DNA from: Taenia hydatigena
Lineage: Eukaryota > Platyhelminthes > Cestoda > Cyclophyllidea > Taeniidae
Length of the DNA stretch: 64,000 bases
Assembly (NCBI GenBank): GCA_036345935.2
Contig: JADWOT020000010.1
Coordinates: 6,746,587-6,810,586, forward strand
Direction: 5' to 3'
In this document: positions 25,401 through 36,024 of the stretch, one piece after another
Layout of the letters: each line of letters opens with the position of its first letter
Position numbering within the stretch: position 1 is the stretch's first letter
Made by a program: the position numbers and the translations under genes
Notes under the pieces: model-generated
Told to the model about the DNA's origin: nothing
Database searches by the model: none
What the model saw: only the letters and a program-made list of their open reading frames with translations

Positions 25401-28400
25401 AGGCTAGGTGCGGTATCCTGACCGGTCGTGACGCGATTTTTGCTATCAGCCACACTTAAATTGAGAAGTTACACTGAAGGATTGACGATACCGTATTGCT
25501 AAAAATGCTCAACCGAAACTGGAATGCGATCAGGACCTTGTGTGTGTGTGACAAGAAGAGCTGATTTTGTGTTAAGGAAAGGACATCATCCCAGAGCTGG
25601 TGATTCCCCACAAACGTCGAGTGTGGTTCGAGGATCAACGAAAGGTTAAGGATGTGTCATTCATTCTTACCGCGGAAACACTTCGACGTCTGCCAGTCAA
25701 TCGGACTATCATTCTCAATCGAGGTTCTGGCTATCAGGTACCTCCCTCTCTTTGTGTTTGATGCCTTTATTTTCGGAAAAAATCCTTTTCATCTACTGGG
25801 TTTCCTCGTTTTCTACTGTGTTCAGGTACAACTAGAGTTCGAAATGGTTCAGTTGGAACCCATCCTTGAGCCTGTGAACCATTCGGCAAGCAATGACAAT
25901 GCGCACTTCCTTGCCTCCGCTCAGGAAGGCGTCAGTGCTTCAGAGGACCTCTACAGTCGTCAATGGTTCGGCGGCAGCACTGCGGACGCTTCCATTCCGC
26001 ACGCACAGGGCGGTGGCTTTAACGAGAATTGGCATCGAGCCAACGAAACGCTGGCTCGTCTCTGTCCCTTTCCCATTCCTCCTGTCTACCATCTCACTAT
26101 GCTTGTTCACAGGGTGAGTACATCATATCACGAATCATATCACACAATCATGTAACGTCATTATTGGGTGCCCTATTCAGCTGCAAGGTTTCCAGTTGAT
26201 CTCATTTAATTACCAGCTGTACCACTCCTTCCCGCCTAGAGAGATAACGGAGCATAAGGGTTAAGAAAAACAGCGTATTCTACACGTGTGGGAGGGTTGT
26301 AGCATGTTCTCACTACCTCTAACCTGTCGCAAATGAATTGTAACATTCACTTGAGGGTGCAAAGACTCCTGACCTTAACATCAGTTTGATTACCACTCCA
26401 ATCATCAGGCTGCTTGAGGGCCGCACATTAACAATTTTCCGCCCTTGCTGTTCCTTTTTAGAATGTGACTACAGCCACTGATCCAGATCAGAGTCTCCCC
26501 GGCTACCGGCCCATCCTAGCCAGCTGCACCACCTACGAGCAACACGGACACTTTCCGCCCCTTGGATCCACACCTTCCACACCAGAGGAGCGTCGAGACT
26601 TCTATGGTGACGCCGCGTTTGTCGGCTTCAGTGGTGAAGCCGGTCGTGGGGACTATCGTCCACTGAGAGGAGGTTTTTATCCCACTGCTGCAGCGGACGA
26701 TGCCTACGTTTATGCAGCGCAGAGAAGTCGATCAATGGCGGCGGAAGCACCGAGCATTTCCTGTCTGGAGCCCTCAAAACTGCCCGCCGTGTTTGGACCG
26801 GAGTGGAATGACGAACTGGCTGCGCCACAGACGGCTTTCTATGAGGAGAAGATTCAGTAAGACATTTCACATTCCTCAATTGATAAGTAGCATCTAATTT
26901 AGCACTGGAAGCGTTATAGAGTGGCTCAGAGATCCAACCGCAATGACGCGGCTTATTCAATGCAACTATCTTTCTGCACTTTCACTCAAGTGGAAGTAAT
27001 GTTGCGTAGGTGTGCGCAGTTGAAGGAGGCGTGTCGGGCGTGTTTGGTGAGCTGTGCGGAGGAGATAAAGAGCAGTTCGCTCTCCTGCAAACCGACCGCA
27101 GGACCGGCGGATAACGGACGCTCGGGGCGGTTGGAGACGTGCTTTGACTGCTGTGCGAAGGACAATTGTACGTACATCTGCGGGAAGTACTCGGCGCATC
27201 GATGTCTCATGCGCCTGTGCAGCCGTGGTAAGTTTTGTAGATTCGTGTATTCAATGAATCTGCTAATTGGACTGGACCGGATGGGGAGTAGATGGACATG
27301 AGGAAGATTGACGCATGACTGATAGATGGTTGAATAGATAGGTGGTGCAGCTAATGATTGCTGGATGGAAGAACAAATGAGTGATCTCAGGTGATCTAAC
27401 CGGCACTAAATGGGTAGATGGAAGCGATGTGGATCGCAGGATTGGTTAAGTAAAGCGGCTTTACGAATGTTTATCTGACCGTTGCAGGAACACGACTGGA
27501 CTTTCGTCTTACGCCGGAATGGCCGAAGGAGAACCCCTTCATCTGTCACGTTCAACCGGCATCCAGTCGTCCAATCTACCGCCTTCGCTGGTCCCTCTTA
27601 CACAACGGACACCCGCCGACCAAACAGACTTTCTCGGCCAGCTTGTCACTCAATCAACCGATCAGTGGACCGCAAGGCGAGTCCTTGTGGAGTGGAGGTA
27701 GCCAACCTTCAGCTGGAGCGACAGGTAAGCTGCCCTCCTCAATTCCCGACCCACTAGTTTGGGTGGTTGTCGAACCCGTAATTTTGTTTCATTGTTTCTA
27801 TTGCAGATAACGTTGTGAAGCGCCTTCCAGATGGGACGTTGAATCAACTGTTTAGAGGACTGTTGAACGTAGACTATACTCTTGGCCTCTCGCACATCCC
27901 AGACATTATCAGCGGCTCTGCTAACACTCAGGCTGCTTACTATTGGAGCACACAGGCAAATTCCAGTTCTTTTTCACCCTTCTTCGTCTTAATTGAGTCA
28001 CATAACTTTGCTATGCTTTCGATCTGACAAAAGTTGTGCCGTTGAGACGTGCCTTCGGATGGGTTGAATGCGCTCAACTGAAGTGGGCTGGTATTGTGGC
28101 CTTGTCGGTTAAGTTTTGTCCAGCTTAGGTCCACCCTTGCTTATTGTTAAAGTGCCTGATTGGCACCCGTGTTTTCTGTTTTGTTGTTGCAAATACCCTA
28201 TAGTTGCTACACGGGGGTAAATTTATTGTCTTAAAAGATTTCCCTTACTTCTTTGTTGGTGTATGGGAAAGTGAAAGAGTTTGTCGTGTCTAGATGTGTT
28301 ATTTGTTATTTCCATAATCTGGCATTCCCTAGTAAAGGTGTTCTATCGTGTGCTGTGTTGAGGACACAGGCCGATCACCGTCGGAGCGCGTGTTCACTAC

Positions 28401-31400
28401 CATTTCAAAGGTGTACAACATCCCACAGCTCAGAGACCCTTAAAAGACAGGTCTGTTTTGACATTTCTGCCTTTCAGACAATTCCCCTCCTCCAGAACAC
28501 CATGGCAAGCAATTTCGGTGGTGGTGGTGGTGGTGGTAGTGGCCCTGCTAGTGGAGGCGGGGGCTACACAGGTTCGGGTGGAAGCTATCCCTTTCTTCCG
28601 CCGTTTGGATCGACTCAAGGTGATTCACTTGGCGGTGCAACCACCCCCAGTCTTCTAGTCTGGCCATCGAAGCCCTTCGAGGTGAACACGGACCTTTGGC
28701 GTCGTCTTTCTGCAGCACCGTGTGCGTCGGCGGATCACTTGTTGGAAAAGCTGAACATCTACACACCTGCATTGGCACCCTACATCGGCATGACTGACGT
28801 TCAGGTGAGTGAAATGGGGTGACGGTTTGTCTCCTACAGTCTTGCAGAATGTGCTGACTTGGAAATGACTTTTAGTGAGTAAATTGAAGGGTTCGGAGAG
28901 AGTTCGGTTGAAATCGTAAGGGGCGGTCTTTGCCTCCCGCTGTGGTTTCTCTTCTGCGTTGGGCTTTGGAACTGAGCGTTAACAAAGGTTCAGTCTTGAA
29001 GAACAGTATGGGACAGCGCAAAGAGAGCAGCCAACTCACAAACCATCATTGATGGAGGAAGGGTGAAATTTTTCATCTTTTATTGCAAAGGTGATAGTTC
29101 ATGGGTAAATCATAATAGCGAACCAATGTTCTCTTAACCACCTCGTGGTGTTGAAGGCTCTCGTTAGTTCAAATCTGTGCTTTGGATGAAGGAGGGAGGA
29201 GTTTATTAGCAAGCAGTAGGATTTCTATGCCAATGTGTGGATATATTCGATGCATTCTAAAAGCACTTGCAATTTCCTTTAGGTCAACTATCGAGCGCCT
29301 TACCTCTACTCCATCTCGCATGTTCGCATCAAACCGAAGGTGTGTTTCTCCTTCGCCGTCTCCTGTGTCCCATCCACTTCGCGTGCGGAGATACTGGACT
29401 TGTTCAACAATAGAATATCCGTGGGGTCCTAAGAATGGCGAGTGCATCGCCTCTTTAAAAAGAGACCCCAACCACCTCTTCCACGTTAATACCAACTATT
29501 AGCCAATCCTGAGGGGTTCATCCATCACTTCAACAGTGCTTTCAGCGTAAAAGTTAATGCAACTAAAATTGAGTGAGGTAGAGAATGGGGAATTGTGTAT
29601 AAGTGAACTACTCGTATTTTGATCATCTACACCTCCGGGTAATGTAGACCGTAGACAATTTGTGCGTGCTACCCAGCACTTCTTTCTCTCTCTCCTCCTC
29701 CTCCCTTCGCAGCTCAACTTCAGCCTTTCCAAAGACTCCTCCTTCCTTGGAAGCATATTTGAACCCGCCTCGGTGGAACGTGGTCACTCGCTGCGTGCCA
29801 GTCTGGCTCTCAGCTTAAATTACGGTCTCAATGAGGACATCGTGATGCAAAATCCGCAGCAGCCACAACAACAACAACAGCAACAGCAGCAAAGTTATTG
29901 GGTGATTGATTTGGCCGGTCAGGTGTCACACTTTCCGGGTCTGTTTCGGTTAAAGGTCTATCCCGAGGAGGCGGGAGGAAGTGGAAGTGGCGGTGGAGGA
30001 AGTGGTGGTGGAGGTGGTGGAGCAGATTCCATTGAGGAGGTGGAAGAGCATGAAAAAATGCCCGATGGTGAACCGCTTGTGGACTACGAGGTGGGAGTGT
30101 TTGAAGAGAACAAATTTGAGGTGAGTAAATGTAATGCAAAACCAGTGAGTCCCAGTTACTCTTTCTCCACATGAGTGGGAATTTGTCGCACCTAAAGCAG
30201 TCTTCAGCAACGCTCGCTGTAACAACTTGCTGTTTTCGTCCCTCCCATCCTAAAATGCCAATTGAATGTGGTAGACCTGATTCGAGCTCCATGAGCTTCC
30301 ATCCAATTGGTAGCAGAAGGTGTCCTCCAAAGACGGTTTGAATGGTTTGAGGAATCCTGCCAATAATGCATCAACACTGAGGGATGGCGGTGAAGCGCTG
30401 GGTGCATAGCCACAGTCCAACTTCCCTCCTCTGCTGCAGAACCTATCAATCGGTTCTTCTTTATTTCTTTTACCTACTGTATGGGAATGTATCGTGAATT
30501 GCAGACTGGCTACTGGCTTGTCTAATTGATAGCTTTTTTGTCTGTGTGTTTTTCGCTTAATTCTCAGTAGTCCCTTTGTTCCTCCTTTAGCTGCGCATTC
30601 TGATTCCAGCTCCCAACGAGGAGCCCGACTACGAGAAGTCTTTCCGGTTGATGATATTGGATGCCAAAAATCGTCTCGATATTCGTGTGCGTCGGGCCGT
30701 TCAACCGCCTGCCGAGATGCAACAGAGGCGCATGTACACCGTCTCGTCAAACAGTGAGAGAAACACCACCTCCTTCTTGTCAATGCGTCAACTAATTTTG
30801 CTGGGTAGTATATAGCCTAGCGGGCAGACGGGAAACTCTTTTTTGTGGATTTCATTCAATAATTTGATTGCACCATGAGATGCTTGAAGGGGCTCATTGG
30901 CAGTCGTGTCGCACAGTAAGGAAACTTCGTCCCATGCCATACTACTGCTAATGTTAGCATTTATTGTTAGGTGCTTAACTAGGCCAAATGATTGGATGAT
31001 TGATGCATTTGGCAGCTAATCTGCATCATTCGAGGTGGACTTACGTTTACCCCTCAAGGAGTCAGTCACGGGTGAATGAGCGTAATGATCCGGCACATGC
31101 AAATCACGTCAAATGTCCGGTCGACCACGAAAACAACTACTTCTGCAGCTGGTCCCATGAACCTAGTACAGTGTCAGTTGAAAGGATTGCGGAAATCGGA
31201 CTATCTTTAACCGCTCATGTGACTGAATATTCTGCATGCAGGTTGAAGTGTTAGGACATGCTGAATTGGGCTTTGGAAGCTGTCGACTTAAAAGACTGGG
31301 TGTTGTCCCATAGGTGCTCTCTCTTCCCTCGCGGCCCTTGTACCCAGTTTGGCCGCTCGCCAAATTCGTGAGGCGAACGCCGCTGCACCGATGATGAGTC

Positions 31401-34400
31401 GGTTGGTTAAACGGGGCCTTCCAACAACTGCAGCGTCGACGCCAACGACGTTGACGGTGAATCGAGTGCTGCCTATTGGACCGCCTGCAGAGGTCGTCTA
31501 CGTGTTGATTCTGTTCCTTCTCCTTCTCTTCGTCATCCATGTCTTGGGACACATTACTCAGCCAGGTCTGTGTTCTGCCACCTCCTTCCTCCTCCTCCTG
31601 CTCTTCTTTTCGATCGCATCGTCGATTGTTGCATTAAATTAATGCGTAACAGACAGGAGTGTTTGTGCGTGATTCCTTTCTGACGCGGCATTGAACTTAC
31701 CGGCTGTTGATTTTGTGCAAGATGCCTCACACTACTGGATCGGTTGCACACCCGCACAGACCTCCGACCCCAATGCCACAACCTCGGCGGCCATCTTCAC
31801 TTTTCGGCCTCCTGACAAGGTCACACCCTTGACGTACTGGCGACGAGTCTTTGTGCTAGTTATCTACCTATGCCTCAAATCGGCCTACACCTTCAGTGTC
31901 ACCCTCACTGCGCTCATCATTGTGACGCGTTACTTCACGAGGTGAGAAAATGTGGCTACCGGCATTCCAGCCAACCAGGAGCAAACAAAGCATTATACAT
32001 TCTTAGCATACATACATACATACATACATCTGGGAAATATTTCTTTCGGAGGGGACTTCTTACGTGGAGCTTGACCTTAAAAGAAGTGTTGTTTTGCATT
32101 GCGAAGAGAGCCAGCCCAGCAATTGGCCGGTATGGCGGAGTGGAACGGGTTGGGTGGACCCGATCACAGTCAGTCGGTGGTGAGCATCGCTCGTCAGAAG
32201 TTGCTCAAAGACGCAATGGACGCCTACCTGAAGGTGGAACTGCGTCGCCAACAGCGTGAAGCCCTGGAGATGCACAAGGCCTGCTCTGCGGCCACCGACA
32301 AGATGTTTGACAAGATGGAACAGGTATTTTTGACCTGCTCTGCCCTGCCCTCTTACTCAATTGCTTGAGGTATTGTTGTGGCAGTTTACGGCTCATCCTT
32401 TCCACTTTCAGACTTTGGTTTAGCGGCTGAAGAGGTGGGCGAGCGGCCCACGAAATGAAGTGGTTGGAAAGTTGAATGAGCATGGGTTGTCTGTCGCGTT
32501 GAAATTAAGTCGATTGCGTGGTAGAAGAAGGTCTTGACTCTACCTGCTCCAAACAGAGTGAATCTATGCTTGTACCACAAACCATCCATTTTGGTATCAC
32601 AAGCGGTGGATTTTGTGGTCTTGTTAATGTTGAGTGAGAATGTGATTTTGCGGTTAAGGGCTCCACCCACATGCACCGACGATGTGGGGATAGATGAATG
32701 GTCTGTTGAATCCTTGTCTTACAGGCCTTTGATGTAGCCTCAAGACGCGCCGCCTCACGTCGTAGTCGCGTTCTTGTCTCGCAAGCTGTCGCGGAGTACG
32801 CGCGGGTCGCCGCTGCCGCCTCCGTGCTCGCCTTCGACAGTGGACTGGCGAATTTCAACACCACTGCACAATGGGCACTGCGACGACTGCGTGCTGATCT
32901 GGAGGCGACTGAGGACCTGCTTGCCACCTCCGATTGGTTGGCGGGCGCACGACTCATCTACGAGGAGGTGGCACGACTACGCGGCCTCGCAGCTGATCCA
33001 GCGGACCCCACGCGACCCTTTCTACAGTGGGCAAAGCTCTTGCCGCCTCCTCTTCACGATGCCAATTACCAGACCGGTGGTGGTGGTGGCGCCGCCGCCA
33101 CATTCAGTTTGCCTGCACACCTGCCTCACTTTGATCCCGATAAGATGCGACTGCCCACACCACCTGTGTGGAATGAGGCGGTGGAGACGGGTGGTGGAGG
33201 CAACGATGCTGACAACTTTGAGACGCGATATGGGCCCTCCTACTTACCATTTGTCTCCGATGCTGCGGATATGGTGGGTTTGAAGTCCGTTCTTACATCC
33301 TCTCACATTGCGGGTAGATTTGTTTTTGTTTTAACAACTTGGCATCATTGAGGCCTAAGTGCTCTAGACGATTTGGCGGAATGAGGATGCGGCTGTAATG
33401 CGGTTGTAAAATGCAATCCCTGCAGGACAGTGAACAACTGGCTTGGTCAGTGTACGAAGACGCTGATGGCAAGTGGGATGAAGGCGAGACAGACTGGCCG
33501 AAAGACCTGCTCCAATCAAGCTCGAGGAAAAAACGACCTTCGTCACACCAACAGACGGAGACTTCCAAGTCCACCACCAGTGCAGACGGTGGCATTGTGG
33601 ACGTCTTCCAACTCAACTGGGTTCATCTCCTTTGTTTTGCTCTCTTCCTCGACGGTTTTTGGCTCGTTCATCGTGTACTGCATACCGTGGACACGGCAGA
33701 ACGAATTCTCTACGGAGAGCCCATTGTCATCGACTGCACAGATAAGGGTTTGTGCCATTAAAAAGGACTTTCTCCTCTTCTGCTTTAACTCTTCCCTTAC
33801 CTTCTTCTTCGTCGTCCACTTTGTGCAGGTTTGAAACGACGACTGATGAAGAGGAATCGTTTTCGAAAAGGAGCGAAATCTGCTTTCAAGACGGTGGGTT
33901 TGTGCAGCTCCTAGGTGACGCTTCATTGGCATTGCATTTGTGATCAGTGGTCTTCGTCCTCCTTTGCGCCTTGTAGTTCATGCGGCCGGACTGTGTGAGA
34001 CGCATCTGTGCCGGTGCCTTGACCCTTCTAATAGTGTGTTTGGCCTCGGCGCATGTGAAGGATATTCTTTCGGAGGATGTGCTCGACTACACCGGTTACT
34101 ATGACAATCTTGTAGGTCTTTTGGATGAAACATTTCCACCACAACGTGCAGACATTCAATTTACATTAGAAGAGTGCGGCGCTCGACTTAGTCTTGAAGG
34201 CATCATTAGTTCCAGGAGTCTGATCAGCTTATACAGCTTAGGTCGGTGTCTGACGTGAAGGATTTGGTGTCATTATTGTTGAGAGGCGATTGAAAAGAGG
34301 CGCGAGCTGATAACAGCCATTTCATTTGTTCTTTGTCATTGGCCACCTTAACAGACATGACGTGGTTCCATAAATTGGGTCATTTGAATGTTCCTCCTCC

Positions 34401-36024
34401 TCCTACTCTTCATTCATGTGGATGTAGATGATGGACGTGCATCTACACGCGCGCTTTGTGAACCTGCACATCGTCAGCTCGGCACGTCGTCTAACACATC
34501 AGGAGTTGGCGACTACAGAGGCACACGCAGAGCATCGCTATCAGGAGGCGCAATTCCTCCTCTACCATTGGACCGGATGGCTGAATCGAGTTGAAATGGA
34601 GCAGTGCCGCGTCCTCCTCATGTACAAAGTGGGTTAATCGGTTGCATTGAATGGTCCTCATGCCTTCAGCCTTAATCGGAGTGACCATTTTTAATGCATC
34701 TATGGTAGAAGTTGGAGAAGAGTTGTTGAGTAGCTTATTGCCTCTCTCTCGCTCGCTCGCTCGCTATCTCGGGATGCATAGGGAAATCTTGATTTCTTGG
34801 TGAATTGCAGGAAGCTGCACGCGCTCTCCGTTCCAAAATCGTTGCTGACGAAGGTCTTTTGGGTGGCGGTGGTGGTGGCGGAGGTAGTGGCGGTGTCAGT
34901 GGTGACATTGGCGATAGCACTGGCCACTTTTCTCCTCTGCCTCCTCCATGGTCCCCAACCTCCTCCACATCGACGTCTTCCTCCTCCTCCTCCACAGTCA
35001 ACGCATCGGCTTCCAGTGAAGCCTTTGTGCCTCGTCACTGTCGTCTGTCGGCCGCGGAGCGTGCAACGGAGTTGCGTCAACTGCGACGCCTTGAACCGCC
35101 CCACTGTCCCATCAATGTCATTACACCAAGACTCTTCCAGGGGTGAGTAGTCGCCTTGGTTGATTCTCGCTCTCTCTCTCCCCCAATGCTTTGATGCGGA
35201 ACAATTCTCCACATAGAGGTGAATAAGTAGACCAGGAGTTATTTGGTGAGCGGATCAGGGTATTATGCCTCCCTCATGAAAGACAGGCGATCAGTGGTCT
35301 AGACGCTGCACGTAGTCCTTTCCTCAAAAGGCAAGGAAAGAAGGAAAGAATGTGAGGCAAGTGAATTGTCACTATGTCTTAACGCATTATGTATGACTGA
35401 CTCACAGGTACAATGCATCGGAGTACTTTGCAGAGGTGGTGGCTCAGTCGCGTGGGTGGTTGTCGGCGGTGCAGGAGTGGGTGAGCGTCTTTCTCACCTG
35501 TGTCTTCGCCTTCGTCTCTACCATCATCGTGTGGAACTGTGTGGGTGCTGTGGTGTGGTTCTTTGCTCTTCGGTGAGTGATTGCCACTACCTTCAGCAGT
35601 TTGCGTCGATGATGCAGCAGTTGAGACAGCGTCTACTTTTTCACCACTAACGAAGCGGTTGTACATGCATAAAACAGAGGGTGGAGGTGATAGTGGAAGG
35701 TTCTTAGATTTACTCGCTAACTGGTGCCTGAGAGCACGAATGATTGTGCCACATGGATGAGAGGCTGAAGGCACCATGAGAGGTGGTGCACTGGGATGAG
35801 TCTATGAAACTGGCCTTTGCAAGTGGAATCTAACCGTCTTGTTTCATGAATAAGCAGTAAAATGAATGGAGGGTGAATGTAATGCGTGTTGGATGAAAGG
35901 AGTTATGTCCATCTTCTTCTCCCCTCCGCCCTTTAAATGCAGGTTCAACCTCATCAACAGGAAGGTCTTCTACGAATCGGACATCTCGAGTTGGCGCAAG
36001 CCGACCACAACAGACTGCTACTAG
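1..36024 (+). CDS. Giant EGF/TNFR-repeat multi-pass membrane protein, 34 exons, 5' partial
   Basis: Exons: 1-138, 1294-1472, 1637-1820, 1904-1965, 2974-3120, 3796-3977, 4062-4450, 10202-10357, 11482-11646, 23962-24036, 24096-24170, 24577-24651, 25038-25162, 25582-25737, 25826-26113, 26462-26856, 27010-27227, 27488-27724, 27807-27955, 28451-28804, 29283-29339, 29713-30120, 30591-30753, 31314-31565, 31722-31941, 32107-32323, 32725-33273, 33426-33747, 33829-33893, 33977-34111, 34428-34628, 34811-35142, 35408-35572, 35943-36024. Every junction has AG at the acceptor and GT (twice GC) at the donor, and the phase agrees throughout, giving about 6.9 kb of coding sequence (about 2,300 residues) ending in TAG. 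The start lies outside the window. Order: disordered N-terminus, first membrane segment, two EGF-like domains, TNFR-like repeats, large ectodomain, about five more membrane segments. I infer a cell-surface protein but do not recognise the family. The weakest link is the 5.75-kb GC-AG intron at 4451-10201; if that join is wrong there are two genes here. Confidence 0.6.
3339..3452 (+). repeat. 114-bp dispersed repeat, copy 1
   Basis: This copy lies in the intron 3121-3795. It matches 4617-4730 base for base except for eight positions and with no indels, about 93% identity. It contains GATCACGTGACTATCCAG. It has no coding potential. It could be a short non-autonomous mobile element or a duplicated regulatory block. 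Confidence 0.75.
4617..4730 (+). repeat. 114-bp dispersed repeat, copy 2
   Basis: This is the second copy of the block at 3339-3452, in direct orientation and 1,278 bases downstream, just inside the long intron 4451-10201. All eight differences from copy 1 are transitions (C/T or G/A). No terminal inverted repeats or obvious target-site duplications were seen. Confidence 0.75.
6220..6483 (+). CDS. Unassigned short open frame inside the giant gene's intron
   Basis: The open frame runs from after an in-frame stop to TGA at 6483, with an ATG at 6253 giving 76 residues. It is rich in Arg and Leu (for example KMRRHLRGVQIENLL) and looks more protein-like than neighbouring frames. I see no signal peptide, membrane segment or known motif. 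An antisense frame (6153-6467) is also open, which weakens the case. It may be a nested single-exon gene, a retro-copied fragment, or chance. Confidence 0.2.
   Translation, partial: FEHPLLRCEDRMEGDSDFTEKPPISRLDKYFLSLNLSSRRSLNRLVFKNRELIPDRLEAAFCSLTRKMRRHLRGVQIENLLFTETAD
10202..11646 (+). other. EGF-like domain exons of the giant gene
   Basis: There are two exons, 10202-10357 and 11482-11646, both phase 1-1. The first encodes an EGF-like domain with five cysteines, including CDHSCDPGAGHACICQRGY. Its sixth cysteine is supplied by the next exon just before a calcium-binding EGF start, RVCLDVDECED. The second domain has the standard six cysteines. A single EGF domain shared across the splice junction is strong support for the join. 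The D-V-D-E-C motif is the calcium-binding EGF signature. These domains normally act extracellularly. Confidence 0.75.
13799..13804 (+). promoter_or_regulatory. TATA box of nested His-rich gene
   Basis: TATAAA lies 47 bases before the ATG at 13851. A 5-codon upstream frame (13832-13849) ends one base before the main ATG; it would matter only if transcription starts upstream of 13832. Confidence 0.5.
13851..15224 (+). CDS. Nested secreted protein with three-cysteine helical part and His-rich tail
   Basis: Three exons: 13851-13913, 14430-14499, 14539-15224; 272 residues. Exon 1 is a clean signal peptide (hydrophobic core LGILSLAICALLAV) ending at a phase-0 GTATGC donor. Exon 2 adds 23 residues with one Cys. 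A 39-base intron follows. Exon 3 begins with an amphipathic helix and two more Cys (IRKCKDNGTPMAEC), continues through Pro/Arg/Ser-rich sequence, and ends in a His/Glu-rich tail (HHREHEPHSENHEEHH) that could bind metal ions. TATA box at 13799; AATAAA at 15588. The family is not recognised; small secreted helical proteins with a signal-peptide exon recall the cestode antigen B type, but the cysteines and tail do not fit it. The locus at 17219 is its paralogue. Confidence 0.65.
15588..15593 (+). terminator. Polyadenylation signal of nested His-rich gene
   Basis: AATAAA lies 364 bases after the TAG at 15222-15224. It is the first such hexamer noticed downstream on this strand. Confidence 0.35.
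17219..18176 (+). pseudogene. Gly/Tyr-rich paralogue of the 13851 gene with stop and frameshift
   Basis: The exon plan matches the gene at 13851: signal-peptide exon 17219-17287 (phase 0), exon 17525-17591 (22 residues plus one base), a 42-base intron, and a last exon from 17634. Aligned without gaps, the first 32 residues of the last exon share the Asp-x-Glu-Ala start and cysteines at the same two positions. Two lesions are visible. TAA at 17666-17668 interrupts codon 12 of the last exon. After TGA at 18095-18097, the +1 frame continues in the same composition (ESGSYLENN, SGGYHGSNGYY) to TAA at 18174-18176. The second intron also has a GC donor (GCGAGT). The region between the lesions encodes Gly/Tyr/Asn/Arg-rich sequence unlike the intact paralogue's tail. 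A recent pseudogene is the simplest reading; sequencing error is the alternative. Confidence 0.6.
19038..19598 (-). pseudogene. Antigen B-like small secreted protein, first splice donor lost
   Basis: Four exons on the - strand: 19537-19598 (signal peptide, MGFFIVSLLVLVTLIAV), microexon 19429-19457, 19174-19275, 19038-19105. The phases give 86 residues, with amphipathic helices and a C-terminus GIYVKNMLEETEQ that resembles the end of cestode antigen B/hydrophobic-ligand-binding proteins from general knowledge of that family. The first donor should follow 19537, but the genomic bases there are CTAAGT instead of GTAAGT. Unspliced reading hits TAA straight after the signal peptide. All other sites are canonical. 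So this is either a fresh splice-site pseudogene, a non-canonical intron, or a base error. It is related in layout and microexon sequence to the gene at 22575-23126. Confidence 0.5.
19653..19661 (-). promoter_or_regulatory. TATA box of the 19038-19598 locus
   Basis: TATAAAAGG on the - strand, 55 bases before the ATG at 19598. The same TATAAAAGG nonamer precedes the paralogue at 23126. Confidence 0.6.
22575..23126 (-). CDS. Antigen B-like small secreted helical protein with microexons
   Basis: Proposed exons on the - strand: 23077-23126 (signal peptide, MRALVFLTLLVLSVAA, donor GTAAGT), microexon 22957-22983 (27 bases), a 4-base microexon TAAG at about 22902-22905, 22716-22848, and 22575-22675 ending TGA. 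With the 4-base exon the product is about 105 residues: signal peptide, a short Thr/Ser/Pro linker, an amphipathic helical exon (KDYMRMLKDYVKRISESIG), and a basic C-terminal helix (LGKLIKRLLDKANNAP). Without it the reading frame breaks between the linker and the helical exon. The general plan fits cestode antigen B-type lipid-binding secreted proteins, but sequence identity cannot be judged here. TATA box at 23157-23165. Confidence 0.5.
23157..23165 (-). promoter_or_regulatory. TATA box of the 22575-23126 gene
   Basis: TATAAAAGG on the - strand, 31 bases upstream of the ATG. With this spacing the 5' UTR would be very short. Confidence 0.65.
23962..25162 (+). other. TNFR-like cysteine-repeat exons of the giant gene
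   Basis: Three consecutive exons (23962-24036, 24096-24170, 24577-24651) are each exactly 75 bases and phase 1-1. Each encodes 25 residues with cysteines at positions 1, 5, 15 and 23 (CDTKCPPGYWLYGNC, CSEGCPAGMYIARPC, CRPLCISEEFEFTPC). The CPxG and D/ExxC pattern is that of TNF-receptor cysteine-rich repeats. A fourth exon (25038-25162) adds five more cysteines in a different spacing. I infer an extracellular ligand-binding or spacer module built by exon duplication. Confidence 0.75.
25582..30753 (+). other. Large ectodomain exons of the giant gene
   Basis: Ten exons between the cysteine repeats and the second membrane segment. They include a dense Cys cluster in exon 27010-27227 (CRACLVSC, CFDCC and others) and several N-glycosylation sequons (NHS, NET, NVT). 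Low-complexity inserts are poly-Gly in exon 28451-28804, and a Gln run and a Gly/Ser run in exon 29713-30120. The blocks between inserts look globular, but no domain family is recognised. Exon 27807-27955 ends in CACAG followed by GCAAAT, an inferred second GC-AG intron. Confidence 0.6.
31314..36024 (+). other. Multi-pass C-terminal region of the giant gene
   Basis: Eleven exons. Hydrophobic segments are VVYVLILFLLLLFVIHVLG (exon 31314-31565), VFVLVIYLCLKSAYTFSVTL (31722-31941), VHLLCFALFLDGFWLVHRVL (33426-33747), ICAGALTLLIVCLASA (33977-34111) and a 30-residue stretch from VSVFLTCVFAFVSTIIVW (35408-35572). Between the second and third of these lies a long Arg/Ala-rich, probably helical region (exons 32107-32323 and 32725-33273). 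A very basic exon (33829-33893, KRRLMKRNRFRKGAK) follows the third, as expected for a cytosolic loop. Poly-Gly and poly-Ser runs occur in exons 32725-33273 and 34811-35142. The protein ends TTTDCY. Confidence 0.65.
32007..32029. repeat. CATA microsatellite
   Basis: About six tandem copies of CATA in the intron 31942-32106 of the giant gene. Confidence 0.9.
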
